A stretch of 64,000 nt of DNA, from contig JADLHZ010000089.1 in NCBI GenBank assembly GCA_020848545.1, positions 1 to 64,000 on the forward strand. Direction: 5' to 3'. Within the stretch, counting starts at the first letter, position 1. Each line of letters starts with the position of its first letter. This DNA is from Deltaproteobacteria bacterium. GTDB lineage: Bacteria; Myxococcota; JADLHZ01. This document shows positions 35,901-43,657 of this stretch, piece after piece. A program made the position numbers and the translations under genes. The notes below the pieces were generated by a model. The model made no database searches and had not been told where the DNA came from. It was given only the letters and a program-made list of their open reading frames with translations.

Positions 35901-37812
35901 CGCTCAAGGTGACGAAGATCTGCTCCCCCATCAGCGTCGCCGCCGGCACGAGCTCCGAGTCAGCGAGCGCCGCGCCGTTGTACACGCGCACCTCGCGCTC
36001 TTGCGGCTCGCCGTCGAGCTGCACGACGACGGACAGCGCGCCTGCTGGGACCACGTCGCCGTCGCGCGGCGAAGACACGTCGGCAAACGGCGCCGTCGCG
36101 TCGACCTGCACTTTGATCTTCGGCGAGCGCACGACGTGGGTGTTCAAGAGCGTCGCCGTCGCTTCGATGCCGTCGATGATCCCGCTCGGCGCCGGGCCGT
36201 CGCTCAAGCTCACCGGCACGATCTGCGGAGACGCCGAGTAGGTAAAGAACGTCGGCGCTTGGCCTGGGACGACGACCGATCCCGGCCGCCCGTTCAGGTG
36301 CGCCGCGTGCGCGATCTCGACGGTGAACGGCGCTTGCAGGCCCGGCGTGCCAGCGTCGACGTCGTCTTGCAGCGTGAGCAGCGTGATCTGCTCGGGCGAC
36401 GCTGTGTAGCTCGGCATGGTGATCGCGAGCTCGGCGTCGATGACCACGGCGACGAAGGTGATGACGCGCACCACGGCGTTCCCGGCGGCATCGCGCACCG
36501 TGAACAACAACTCCGTCGGCCCGTCGACCAATGTCACGCCGGGGATCGTGAAGCGCCCGATGCTCGCCGTCTGATCGAAGCACTCCTTGTCGGCCGGGTT
36601 CGCGAGCACGGCCTCCGCTTCGTAGTCCGTGATGACGCCATCGGCGTCGGTGACCCGCAGGAGCTGCACGGCGCCCTCTTCGATCCCGAGCGCTTCGCCG
36701 CGCGCGGTGATCTGAAAGCCGGGGAGCATCGGGTCGTCGTCGAGCAGCATCGGCGCCGAGCCCGAGTCCGGCGCAACGAAAGACACGAGCGGCGGCATCG
36801 TGTCGACGACGTATAGATTGTCGAGCGCGCGTCCTTCACGACCGCCCGCTTCGCTCACCGTCGCAAAAACGATGTTCGCATTTTGATACATCGGCACGTC
36901 GGCAAAGGTGACGAGGCCGCCGCTCACCGTGCCCATGATCGACCGAGAAGCCGGCAAGCGGCACTGGGTGGCGCCCGCGCTCTCGTCGTACACGGTGCCG
37001 TCGACAACCAAGGTCGCAGTGCTGCCGTCCGCGCACGTCGTCGACAGCACCACTTGCCGCGCCGGCGCGAGCGTGCCGGCGTCGCCGTCCTTCAGCGGAT
37101 CGTGCAGGAACGAAAAACCGTCGGGGGGCTGCAGCTCCGCGAGGCAACGTCCGGTGTCGACGACGACGTCGGCGGTCGCTTCCTTCGGCAAGAGATCACC
37201 GCGCACTTCGAGCGTGTTCGGCCCTTCGGCGAGGTCGACGCTGGGGGCGACGGCACGGCCGCGCGCATCGAGCACCACCGTCTTCGGCCGCCGCGCGTGC
37301 ACACCGACGGTGAGCTCCGTCCCTTCCGCCAAGCCGACGCACCCGATCGCCAAGTCGAGCTGCACGCCGGGCCGCAGCGCATCGACGTCGTCCGGCGTGC
37401 CGAGCAGGTCACCGTCGCGCGGCGCGATGAAGTCGCAGATCGAGCCCGTGCCATCGACGGTGACGGTGATCGCGGTCTCCACCCCGCGCGACGACGCGAC
37501 GAGCGTGACCTCGCCGACCGGCAGCGTGACGCCGAGGAACACGAGGTCTCCATCGATCGCCGCGATCGACAGCGTTTGATCGCCGACAACGAGCGTGACG
37601 CGATCACCCGGCAGCGCCCACGCCACCATGAGGTGCACGTCGATCTGCACGCCGTCGAGCGCGACCGACGTGTCGTCGATGAACGACAGCGCCGCGCCGT
37701 CAAAAGGCGAAGAGAACTCGAGCGTCACCGGCGGCGGCGGCTCGGCGACGTACGCGCCGCACCCGCGACACGCCGCGAGCGCGCACAACATCGCGGCGAG
37801 GGCGACCCTCAT
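29914..37812 (-). CDS. Giant surface lipoprotein: Ig-like repeats and C-terminal FG-GAP beta-propeller
   Basis: A 2632-residue exported protein. The N-terminus MRVALAAMLCALAAC is a lipoprotein signal with lipobox LAAC. Residues about 25-2100 are a long series of beta-rich modules with Ig/cadherin-like hallmarks (such as AVDGAGNV-type, DAAGNAVVRVI, DTMPPLVSF, DRVPPTVTL and ATDKSLRM segments). Residues about 2140-2632 contain FG-GAP/VCBS blades with calcium-loop motifs: GDMDGDGG, GDFNGDGAAD, PDMDGDGKRD and GDFNGDGKAD, as in integrin alpha propellers. It is probably a surface adhesin or display scaffold. I chose ATG 37812 for the signal peptide; it overlaps the PqqD-like gene's stop, and its own stop overlaps the small peptide start, so all three are coupled. 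Confidence 0.85.
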   Translation of the reverse strand: MRVALAAMLCALAACRGCGAYVAEPPPPVTLEFSSPFDGAALSFIDDTSVALDGVQIDVHLMVAWALPGDRVTLVVGDQTLSIAAIDGDLVFLGVTLPVGEVTLVASSRGVETAITVTVDGTGSICDFIAPRDGDLLGTPDDVDALRPGVQLDLAIGCVGLAEGTELTVGVHARRPKTVVLDARGRAVAPSVDLAEGPNTLEVRGDLLPKEATADVVVDTGRCLAELQPPDGFSFLHDPLKDGDAGTLAPARQVVLSTTCADGSTATLVVDGTVYDESAGATQCRLPASRSIMGTVSGGLVTFADVPMYQNANIVFATVSEAGGREGRALDNLYVVDTMPPLVSFVAPDSGSAPMLLDDDPMLPGFQITARGEALGIEEGAVQLLRVTDADGVITDYEAEAVLANPADKECFDQTASIGRFTIPGVTLVDGPTELLFTVRDAAGNAVVRVITFVAVVIDAELAITMPSYTASPEQITLLTLQDDVDAGTPGLQAPFTVEIAHAAHLNGRPGSVVVPGQAPTFFTYSASPQIVPVSLSDGPAPSGIIDGIEATATLLNTHVVRSPKIKVQVDATAPFADVSSPRDGDVVPAGALSVVVQLDGEPQEREVRVYNGAALADSELVPAATLMGEQIFVTLSATVAAPGAVLRVEVDDRNGAKKNTTTLTRNVFVSNGAPTIAFTGVNGITGLASPPVLLAAPDQDADLTDGFDVRVLARVNAVPAAATVELAVTGTGVVTPAASDVWITRSATVPAGGVLDLSDIDFSLWANDTVRLWLRVTENATKLPPVRSPWVSLDVTVNAGANANRRVQLTSPLYGAELGPGSVTVSFDTDSGSKDCDLYRDDAAIAGASVVGSTATSVSFGAVALGALSDGDHTFLVRCTGGGDTFTSQRLLFHYRSSAPGVTFLDATGVHLSAPAYYFNALAPDVSATAGYQQDVTIAVGADDGTLATLQVFALPADTLIASATAPITGGQATFRALTLSPTLMPAGEQVRLDADVPNAFGALSATGSVTPLVDRVPPTVTLDACPMTIAQFNPFDDAGTFNAVEHRAEYTTTDVLDGALVTVTTTAPNGVVSATGPVLGNAADVTIAFPVPSPATTYTASFVGAAHDAADNVAQSAVCTPTIDPTTPVVSFRTPRVDFVDTTTVTFLNATNDDEDPVNAGVQASVLVTILNLPAGADVHLCSTANDPALVSAAPCAHVPGKVLASGQSVSLGGNVTQKIFGNVRLIDSGATPYGLAVEVVPMSGAFGVSPAQMSFPVRVDSVLPPTISSVTSMSNILANDKANPIVLQLGSNVYDGSTYRAEGTVNGGSLQIGSLTFTFPSATNDLATASVSSSLQGALAGTAMFSGNSIVFSGIAALVSGVHTLTLVTTTPSGNSRMQTVSVVVDLSPPVLLVAQPDQAPYTCLTPGLCLAPTGRNVDVLLGVADDLQLGGGCVCVRTSGTRCLTACSAPGLAMGSSAMPIIATNLAEGTNAVVGEAADGAGNVTVASAVDYTVDTLATNGAPVLEVSAVPGTCSSFSSSGCEIGFDDDPGECPDQPGDPGTSPSPPPLCPRWYASGVYRLTTSGTQTTACQIAGDSCAYTVRLLGEPLDASGMPLAPAIEVHASKKGGLAADLAAALIEALAPNGAPGLERATFWRLRLEARDRYGNFSTSAARHVELDAFSGAIVAIQRGFDNAPGAGDLGRPLQSGDTLGVRHNVVVTPVGTQFATDLRVSLLFTPSVPAASRCVRLTVPAASVSVDQVVSAPATNPQNLVFGNVSLPTGTPYTIRAELHQGNDCSVSDVIGINEVSGINTVNVAPSVTFDPQWLADAHFNAAPGATPGMTVRAIEGPGTEALGLLLDAQPAPGFQFRLGLAVKLAVQDANGGTAKLTSSVTTMTGTTQTTVAANAATFSNDVSIPTAVTAGAPATTTTQVITATVCNLAGDCATTSQNGMPATDKSLRMRVNVDPPAAVNDAIVCLGQSLSPTPAPADAGLYADDAACAALCAGGKCDARTGKAVLRFTSRGAAGGSVGNVAAYRVQVGITDDQPTSAALCNTLLTSGVTAMSALFVPTAATPVLAPGQTQTLSVTGGVPVHQRLCFAVRAEDDVGNFSDPVSVMRVSPLVPIGAPLSPMTRTGTRAAGDRADDSPPALDTWAGGQVYSAIAVGDMDGDGGVEIAVASENGGVRLYSSKKARNAAFAPASERFTPREIILPPPPGSPTAFAQYFGQAMAGGDFNGDGAADLAISAPSGYGPDGQPSGTVYIYYGTGDSSGTNPKLLREASCGFALVPTPKCPHVIIHGGSATLDPVFSSFGLLGWDMQAGHVNATNGPDDLVIADASMQDASGPGAFILKGGAPLFALSPPASTTVLDLRALTAGQNAAVTRLGPFNDCGPPTYDVAVAVPDMDGDGKRDVASSYGFFSTCPETVIRFYKGGAGAALQRCDTAPPETLLNIANVGRLSDATHDWLLVRSRVGAPDKGSLRALSGSDDFFAPGPTCTSMTTVARPNAHEINDLHPISAFGPSLDDSCNVTKHVTNPPLEENIFPKGNSAAPAGDFNGDGKADFFVGESGGTSFRSRLYVVTREPTTCDNGNVFRVIAEISGNASAGNGPGVNVFDAKTHAGAGASQVGAAGRLGSTTNSALWLWR

Positions 37813-38075
37813 GCAACGACCCGGCGGATCATCCCGCGCGTCTCGAGCGAATGTATGAATTTTTCCACGTCGTTCGCGGCCGTCTCGCGCTCGACCGAAA
37901 ACTCCTCGACGACCGAGTCGACGATCGCCGCGAGCGACGTCTTGCCGTCGCAACGATCGAAGACCCACGTGCCGACGGCGTTCAAGCTGTGAATCTTCGA
38001 GTCCTCGGCGGTGATGATGAACGCTTCGCCGCCGATCGTGCGGTGATCGATGTCGGGGGATTTGTCGAAGTACAT
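37809..38075 (-). CDS. PqqD-like peptide recognition protein
   Basis: An 88-residue protein matching the PqqD/RRE fold. It opens with short beta-strands (GGEAFIITAEDSKIHSLNAVG), then the conserved helix TWVFDRCDGKTSLAAIVDSV and a winged-helix end (DVEKFIHSLETRGMIRRV). PqqD binds the leader of PqqA and presents it to the radical SAM enzyme PqqE; related domains serve many RiPP pathways. It heads the minus-strand operon and overlaps the giant gene by ATGA. Its natural client is probably the 53-residue peptide at the far end of this operon and its enzyme the radical SAM protein at 27123. I chose ATG 38075 for normal family length. Confidence 0.82.
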   Translation of the reverse strand: MYFDKSPDIDHRTIGGEAFIITAEDSKIHSLNAVGTWVFDRCDGKTSLAAIVDSVVEEFSVERETAANDVEKFIHSLETRGMIRRVVA

Positions 38076-38175
38076 CGACTTTGAAGTATGCCCGCCGTCG
38101 CCGCCGCGCTCAAGCAGCCTGCGTCCATGCGAGGACGGGCAACACGTTCGGTTGCATGATTCCGCACGTTTTAGC

Positions 38176-38203
38176 TTGCCTGGCGGCATATCGGCAGTTT
38201 AGT
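38176..38203 (+). promoter_or_regulatory. Candidate promoter for the collagen-like lipoprotein
   Basis: TTGCCT at 38176-38181 and TTTAGT at 38198-38203 are spaced by 16 bp, each matching four of six consensus bases. They lie in the 189-bp divergent spacer between the PqqD-like gene and the collagen-like gene. A weak call by eye; no matching site was found for the minus-strand operon. Confidence 0.25.
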
Positions 38204-38264
38204 CCCCGCAACTTCATGACGCGGTGTGCCGATAAGGCTCGGTCACCAAGACGAGGGTAAACGT

Positions 38265-39050
38265 ATGCAAAAGATCGCACTGACCATCGCATTCTCGGCC
38301 GCCACCATCGCGTGCGGCACCGCCGGCAAAGGCACCGACGCCACCGGCAAAGGCAGCTCGACGCCGCTCGGCACGCCAGACGCGACGGCCGTCGAGAGCC
38401 TCGCCAACGCGTGGGCGGTCGCCAGCGAAGACGACCTGCCCGAGTGCGACACCGCGCGCCGCGGCCAGCTCTACTTCGTCGAGAGCGACGACACCTTCCG
38501 AGTTTGCCGCGCGACCGGCTGGGCCGAGATCGATCTGAAAGGCGCTGACGGCGCGACCGGCGCCAAAGGTGCGACGGGCGCTGCAGGTGCTGCCGGTGCC
38601 ACGGGTGCGACCGGCGCCGCTGGGGCGACGGGTGCGACCGGCGCCAAGGGCGCAACTGGTGCCAAAGGCGCGACGGGCGCCGCCGGCGGAAGCGGCAGCG
38701 GAGGCGGCGGCTTCGACATCGCGGCGAAGCTCGACTGCGCGGCCTACAAGCAAGGCTGGTACCTCGAGTACACAGGCGTGCGCTTCACGAACAACATGCT
38801 CTTCGTCAGCTGCGTCGCGTCGGGCAGCACGATGCAATCGTCGGCGTCGACGATCTACTCGGAAGCGCAAGCGGGCAGCGACGACGGCTACTGCGCCGTC
38901 ACCTTCGACACCGACGGCACTGCCAGCTACGGCTACTGGGAATTCACCTACACGAACTTGGAAGTCATCTACAAAGATCCGGGCAGCCCGTACAACGGCT
39001 TCACCTTCCAGTTCGATCTCGCGGCCGACTGCGTCGAGATCTCTCAATGA
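38265..39050 (+). CDS. Collagen-like lipoprotein
   Basis: A 261-residue protein with lipoprotein signal MQKIALTIAFSAATIAC. Residues about 93-140 are sixteen consecutive Gly-x-y triplets, nearly all GAT, GAA or GAK, then a Gly/Ser stretch. The C-terminal 110 residues form a compact domain with three Cys (LDCAAY, VSCVAS, YCAVTF, ADCVEI). Bacterial collagen-like proteins form trimeric stalks that display such heads at the surface. GAGGG precedes ATG 38265. It is divergent from the PqqD-giant-peptide operon, so it may belong to the same surface system; that link is positional only. Confidence 0.82.
   Translation: MQKIALTIAFSAATIACGTAGKGTDATGKGSSTPLGTPDATAVESLANAWAVASEDDLPECDTARRGQLYFVESDDTFRVCRATGWAEIDLKGADGATGAKGATGAAGAAGATGATGAAGATGATGAKGATGAKGATGAAGGSGSGGGGFDIAAKLDCAAYKQGWYLEYTGVRFTNNMLFVSCVASGSTMQSSASTIYSEAQAGSDDGYCAVTFDTDGTASYGYWEFTYTNLEVIYKDPGSPYNGFTFQFDLAADCVEISQ
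38541..38684 (+). repeat. Tandem nonamer repeats encoding Gly-x-y triplets
   Basis: Sixteen 9-bp units, roughly GGCGCGACC or GGTGCGACG variants, encode the collagen-like triplets of the lipoprotein. The near-identity of the units makes copy-number change by slippage likely. Confidence 0.85.
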
Positions 39051-39217
39051 ATGTGAATGCGGTTCGGCGCTCCGTCGACCGCGGTCTGCATCACGAAGTT
39101 TCCTTCGGGGACCGGTATCCACATGTTGTGGTCGTCGCCGGCGCCCGGGATGGTGATCGAGCCAGGCTCAGGACAGCGAGAAGAAATCGCACGTGGTCAG
39201 AATAGCAGCTGTGGGTG

Positions 39218-39643
39218 TCAGAGACCCGTCGACAGTGCGTGCGGCAGGCTCGCCCGGTCGGCCAAGCGGCGCAGCGAGGCCGCCGTCGCGTCGTCGCGTT
39301 CGCTCTCGCTGAGCTTGGCGGCGTAGAACACGCGCCGCATCTCGTACACTTTCAGATCACGCTCGTAGCTCTTCCAGCTCACCTTGCCTTCGCGCGCGTC
39401 GTTGTAGCGTCCGCGGAGCGTTTGGTGCTCCGCGTCGAGCGCCGCGTGCTCCCGGCGGAGATCGAAGCGGCGCGACTTGGCGGTCTGTTCGTAGAGGTCA
39501 GCCGTCGATGACAGCACCGGCGCGACGGCCAAGCGCTCTGCGATCGAGAGGTCGGCGATCTCGCGGGAGATGCCCGCCTCTTCCCAATCGAGGATGCGGC
39601 GGTCGGCGATGGCGCGGGTGTAGACGGTGAGAAATTTGTCCAT
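39218..39643 (-). CDS. Small helical protein of unknown function
   Basis: A 141-residue soluble protein that I do not recognise. It is almost entirely predicted helix, rich in Arg, Ala, Leu and Glu, with a likely coiled coil at residues 50-115 (TADLYEQTAKSRRFDLRREH and following). The ATG at 39643 has a near-perfect Shine-Dalgarno, GGAGGG, 6 nt upstream, which argues that it is a real gene. It stands alone, between the collagen-like gene (167 bp of empty spacer) and etfA. The first residues (DKFLTVYTRAIAD) are typical of small regulatory helical bundles, but no function can be given. Confidence 0.7.
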   Translation of the reverse strand: MDKFLTVYTRAIADRRILDWEEAGISREIADLSIAERLAVAPVLSSTADLYEQTAKSRRFDLRREHAALDAEHQTLRGRYNDAREGKVSWKSYERDLKVYEMRRVFYAAKLSESERDDATAASLRRLADRASLPHALSTGL

Positions 39644-39707
39644 GGTGCCCTCCGAACGTACTTATCGGTAGGACACCAGTCGTGTTGTGTTTAAACGTAT
39701 TAAGCGT

Positions 39708-40661
39708 TTAAGACTTCTTGATGCCGTCGACCATCTCTGGGAGGGCTTTGAACAGGTCGGCGACCAGGCCGTAGTCGGCGATCTGGAAGATCGGCGCGTC
39801 GGCGTCCTTGTTGATCGCGACGATCGTCTTCGAGCCCTTCATGCCGGCCAAGTGCTGGATCGCGCCGCTGATACCGGCCGCGACGTACAGCTCCGGCGCG
39901 ACGATCTTGCCAGTCTGCCCGACTTGATAGTCGTTCGGCACCCAGCCGGCATCGGCGGCTGCGCGTGACGCACCGACGGCGGCGCCGAGCGCGTCGGCCA
40001 GCGCTTCGATCGGCTTGAAGTCGCCCTTCGTACCGCGGCCGCCGGAGACGACGATGCGCGCTTCGCCGAGGGCCGGGCGCGCCGACTTCACTTCTTTGAA
40101 GTCGACGAAGCTCACCTTCGGATCGGCGAGATCGGCCGCGAACGGCTTCGGCTCACCGGCTTCGGCGCCCGGCTTCGCGGATTCGAACTCGGTCGGCCGC
40201 ACGGTGATCACCTTGACCGGCGTCGACAGCTCGACCGTCGCGATGATGTTGCCCGCCCACATCGCGCGCTTGAACGTGGTCTTCGACTCGATCTTCATGA
40301 TGTCGGACGCCATCGCCGCGCCGCCCAGGCGAGCCGCCACGCGCGGGAACAAGTCCTTGCCCGCCGCGGTCGCTGCGCCAACGACGATCTCGGCGTTCAC
40401 TTGCTTCGCCGCCGCCGCGATCACCTGCGCGTACGGGCCGGCGAGCGTGTGCTCGAGCGACGCGTGATCGGCGACCCACACTTGGTTCGCGCCGAACGCG
40501 GTCATTTGCTTCGCGAGCGCGCCGACGCCTTTGCCGAGGACGAGCACGTGCAGCTCGCCGCCGACTTGCTGTTGCGCCTGCTTCGCTGCCGTCACCGCGT
40601 GGAACGTGGCTTTGCGCAGCTGCCCACCGAACGCTTCTGCTACCAAGAGGACGTTGCTCAT
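39708..40661 (-). CDS. etfA: Electron transfer flavoprotein alpha subunit
   Basis: A 317-residue ETF alpha. The N-terminal domain (1-190) has the ETF nucleotide-binding-like fold. The C-terminal FAD domain (200-317) carries the conserved [33 protein letters not shown] and [18 protein letters not shown] blocks. With EtfB it forms an FAD/AMP heterodimer that takes electrons from acyl-CoA dehydrogenases and passes them to the quinone pool through ETF-quinone oxidoreductase. It overlaps etfB by ATGA. The acyl-CoA dehydrogenase gene at the head of the operon is its likely donor. Confidence 0.97.
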   Translation of the reverse strand: MSNVLLVAEAFGGQLRKATFHAVTAAKQAQQQVGGELHVLVLGKGVGALAKQMTAFGANQVWVADHASLEHTLAGPYAQVIAAAAKQVNAEIVVGAATAAGKDLFPRVAARLGGAAMASDIMKIESKTTFKRAMWAGNIIATVELSTPVKVITVRPTEFESAKPGAEAGEPKPFAADLADPKVSFVDFKEVKSARPALGEARIVVSGGRGTKGDFKPIEALADALGAAVGASRAAADAGWVPNDYQVGQTGKIVAPELYVAAGISGAIQHLAGMKGSKTIVAINKDADAPIFQIADYGLVADLFKALPEMVDGIKKS

Positions 40662-41452
40662 GAGATCACCTTCGCTTCGCTGCGCAGCTTGGCCAGCAGC
40701 TCCGCGCTATCGGCCACTTTGACGCCCGCCTTCCGCGCCGGCGGCAATTCGAACTTCAACACGCGCACCTTCGGCGTCACGTCGACACCGAGCGACTGCG
40801 GCGTATGCTCTTTGATCTCTTTCTTCTTCGCCTTCATGATGTTCGGCAGCGACGGATAGCGCGGGATGTTCAAGCGCAGATCGGTCGTGATCACGGCCGG
40901 CAGCTGCACCTTCAAGGTCTCGATGCCGCCATCGGCTTCGCGCACCACCGTGGCGGTCGTGCCTTCGATGGTGATGCCCGGCACCTTGTTCTTCTCGTTG
41001 TCGCTTTCGAGCGAGTCGTTCTTCGACGCGTAGGTCGCTTGCGGCAACCCGAGGTATTCGGCGAGGAGCGGCCCGGCTTGCCAGCTGTCGTTGTCGACGC
41101 TGAGCTTGCCCATCAACACGACGTCCGGCTTCTCTTGCTCGTAGACCTTCTGCAGCAAGCGCGCCACGCCGTCCGAATCGAGCTCGCCGGCGTGCACGAT
41201 CTGGATCGCGCGATCGGCCCCCATGGCCAACGCCGTGCGCAGCTGCGTCGAGACATCGCTCGGTCCAACGCTGACGACGATGACTTCGCCTTGGTGCTTG
41301 TCACGCAGGCGGATCGCCTCTTCGACGGCGATTTCGTCGAAGGGGTTCAGGACGTACTTCAGATTGTCGGTCGCGATCGACTTCTGATCGGCGCCGATCT
41401 TCAGCTTCACTTCGGGGTCGGTGACCCGCTTGACCGTGCAAAGGATCTTCAT
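40658..41452 (-). CDS. etfB: Electron transfer flavoprotein beta subunit
   Basis: A 264-residue ETF beta that binds structural AMP in characterised complexes. Family features are MKILCTVKRVTDPEV at the start, the NPFDEIAVEEAIRL block and the recognition segment near residues 185-200 that docks on dehydrogenases. Its Shine-Dalgarno (TAAGGAG) contains the stop codon of the upstream acyl-CoA dehydrogenase gene, and its own stop overlaps etfA's start, so the three genes are tightly coupled. Confidence 0.97.
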   Translation of the reverse strand: MKILCTVKRVTDPEVKLKIGADQKSIATDNLKYVLNPFDEIAVEEAIRLRDKHQGEVIVVSVGPSDVSTQLRTALAMGADRAIQIVHAGELDSDGVARLLQKVYEQEKPDVVLMGKLSVDNDSWQAGPLLAEYLGLPQATYASKNDSLESDNEKNKVPGITIEGTTATVVREADGGIETLKVQLPAVITTDLRLNIPRYPSLPNIMKAKKKEIKEHTPQSLGVDVTPKVRVLKFELPPARKAGVKVADSAELLAKLRSEAKVIS

Positions 41453-41461
41453 CTGTTCTCC

Positions 41462-42607
41462 TTAGAACTGCTTGAGCAACTCGCGGGCGATGACCACGCG
41501 TTGAATCTGGTTGGTGCCTTCGTAGATCTGCAGAAGCTTCGCGTCGCGCATCAGCTTCTCGACCGGATATTCTTTGACGTAACCATAACCACCGAAGACC
41601 TGAACGGCATCGGTCGTCACCTTCATCGCGGTGTCGGTGGAGACGCGCTTGGCGAAGCTCGAGTACATGCTCGCGGGCTTGCCGGCGTCGATCATCCACG
41701 CGCTCTCCCACGTGAGCAGGCGCGACGCTTCCACGTCGGCGGCCATGTCGGCGAGCATGAACTGGATGCCCTGGAAGCCGCTGATCGGCTGGCCGAACTG
41801 CTTGCGCTCCTTCGAATACTTCACCGCGTGCTCGAGCGCCGCGCGCGCCACACCGACCCCGCTGATGGCGACGAGCGGCCGCGTCCGGTCGAGCGTCTGC
41901 ATGGCGATCTTGAAGCCTTCGCCTTCTTTTCCGAGCAGGCGATCGAAGGGGATCTTCACGTCTTCGAAGTTCAAGACGACGGTCTCGCTCGCGCGCTGGC
42001 CCATCTTGTCTTCGTGCTTGCCGACGCTGACACCCGGCATGTTCTTGTCGACGACGATCGCGCAGATGCCCTTCGGGCCGAGCTTGCGATCGATCGTGCA
42101 GAACACCGTGAGCTGATCGGCGACGCCGCCGTTGGTGATCCAGCACTTGCTGCCGTTCAGGAGATAATGATCGCCCTTCTTCTCGATCCGCGTCTCCATG
42201 CCGGCGGCGTCGCTGCCGTGGCCCGGCTCGGTGAGACCGAACGACGCGTACTTCAGCTTCTCGGCGAACGGCTTCACGAAGCGCTGCTTCTGCTCGGGCG
42301 TGCCGGCGAGGATGATCGGCGTCAGCGCCAGATCGTTCGCCATCATGCTCGTGCCCATGCCGACGCAGCCGTACGCGATCTCTTCGGTGATGATGCACTG
42401 ATCGAGGATCGCAAAGCCCGGCCCGCCGAGGTCCTGCGGGATGCTCAAGTTCATGAGCCCGGCCTCGAAGGCCTTCTTCATGATCTCGTGCGGAAACTCG
42501 GAGGTCTTGTCGTGGTGCGGCGCCTTCGGCCACATCTCGTTGCGGGCGAATTTCCGCGCGGTCTCTTGAAGTGCTTTTTGATCATCCGACAGCTCGAAGC
42601 CAATCAT
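41462..42607 (-). CDS. Acyl-CoA dehydrogenase
   Basis: A 381-residue flavin dehydrogenase of normal length. It has the N-terminal helical domain, the middle beta domain with FAD-binding FGLTEPGHGSDA and WITNGG, and the C-terminal domain with VFGGYGYVKEYP and LQIYEGTNQIQR. The Glu of YEGT is the base used by short- and medium-chain and short-branched enzymes. It catalyses alpha-beta desaturation of an acyl-CoA and passes electrons to ETF, encoded just downstream. The chain length preferred cannot be told. The start at 42607 has AGGAGA upstream. Confidence 0.95.
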   Translation of the reverse strand: MIGFELSDDQKALQETARKFARNEMWPKAPHHDKTSEFPHEIMKKAFEAGLMNLSIPQDLGGPGFAILDQCIITEEIAYGCVGMGTSMMANDLALTPIILAGTPEQKQRFVKPFAEKLKYASFGLTEPGHGSDAAGMETRIEKKGDHYLLNGSKCWITNGGVADQLTVFCTIDRKLGPKGICAIVVDKNMPGVSVGKHEDKMGQRASETVVLNFEDVKIPFDRLLGKEGEGFKIAMQTLDRTRPLVAISGVGVARAALEHAVKYSKERKQFGQPISGFQGIQFMLADMAADVEASRLLTWESAWMIDAGKPASMYSSFAKRVSTDTAMKVTTDAVQVFGGYGYVKEYPVEKLMRDAKLLQIYEGTNQIQRVVIARELLKQF

Positions 42608-42748
42608 GTGGGTCTCCTGCTCGGAGACTGCGTTGGCTCGACGAGACGCGGTGTGTCAAGGCTTGCGGCTGCGCGAGAGCGAACTCGCCGCGCTGGTCAT
42701 GCTCGCCGAAAATGCGCGGCGCGAGCGCGTCGGTGCCAAATCGCCCGC

Positions 42749-43657
42749 TTGCCCGTGCTTCTCGCGCTGCTGTTGTCCGCCGCCGCAGGCGACGACGCGG
42801 CGCGCTTCTACGGCGTCGACTTGCCAAAGGGCCACGCGATCCACTTCGCCTTGGTGACGCGGCCGAAGGCGCAATCGCGCGTCGTGCACGCAACGCAGCT
42901 CGAGAACTGGCTCGTCATCGAGGTGCCCGAAGGTGCGAAGCCGGAGGAGCGCGTCGACGTCGTGTTCCACGAGCTCTTTCACTATTTTTATGCGTCGGCG
43001 CCGAAGGCGAAGCACATCGCGGCGATGGAGGCACTGAAGAAACAGAAGAGCGCCAACGTGTTCGCGCTCTACACGCTCTTCGACGAAGCGTTCGCCACGG
43101 CGCTCGGCAACGGCCTCGTGCAAAAGCGAGTGACGCCGGACGCGTTCGCCAACGCGATGACGAAACCGCGCTCGTTCTACAACGACGACGCGATCGACAC
43201 CGCGGCCAAAGCGATCGTCCCCGAGCTCGAAAAGGCGTTGCCGAAGCGCGCGAGCTTCGACGCCATGGCGACGACGCTCGCGGATCGCATGGCCGCCGCG
43301 CTCGGGGCGCAGGTCTCGACTGTCGCGCTTGCGCTGCGCTCGGTCGCCGTCTTGTACGAAGGCGAGTCGACGCGCGCGTTGAGAAAGAAGCTGATGCTCG
43401 GCGTGCGCAGCGTGTCGGTCGCGTCGATTGCGCCGATCGAAACCGAAACTGCGCGCGAGTTCATGCGCCACGCCGATCGCAACGGCGTGATCTTCGTCAT
43501 CGGCGACGAGATCAAGAAGCTCGCGGCGCTCGAGCCGTGGTTCGGCGGGCCGATCTTGAAGCGCTTGAACGAGCTCGCCGCCGCCCTCGACACCCTGCTC
43601 GACCTCTTCGTCGCCCACGACGAGACCTTCACCGGCGTCGGCCTCTCCGACGATTGA
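42749..43657 (+). CDS. Small secreted HExxH protein, probable metallopeptidase
   Basis: About 302 residues with a short export signal (PVLLALLLSAAAG). A zinc-binding HELFH motif is at residues 74-78, followed by a gluzincin-like helix (LYTLFDEAFATALGNG) about 35 residues on that could give the third ligand Glu. The rest is helical with no named family recognised. The start is a TTG at 42749 (or GTG at 42755), preferred because it places the signal peptide at the N-terminus; the frame runs far upstream as antisense of the acyl-CoA dehydrogenase and etf genes. It may cleave envelope proteins, but the substrate is unknown. Confidence 0.7.
   Translation: MPVLLALLLSAAAGDDAARFYGVDLPKGHAIHFALVTRPKAQSRVVHATQLENWLVIEVPEGAKPEERVDVVFHELFHYFYASAPKAKHIAAMEALKKQKSANVFALYTLFDEAFATALGNGLVQKRVTPDAFANAMTKPRSFYNDDAIDTAAKAIVPELEKALPKRASFDAMATTLADRMAAALGAQVSTVALALRSVAVLYEGESTRALRKKLMLGVRSVSVASIAPIETETAREFMRHADRNGVIFVIGDEIKKLAALEPWFGGPILKRLNELAAALDTLLDLFVAHDETFTGVGLSDD

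Noticed and set aside
32254-36816. Several long plus-strand open frames across the giant lipoprotein gene
   Set aside because: They have no domain signatures, while the minus strand encodes one continuous 2632-residue protein with a signal peptide and FG-GAP motifs.
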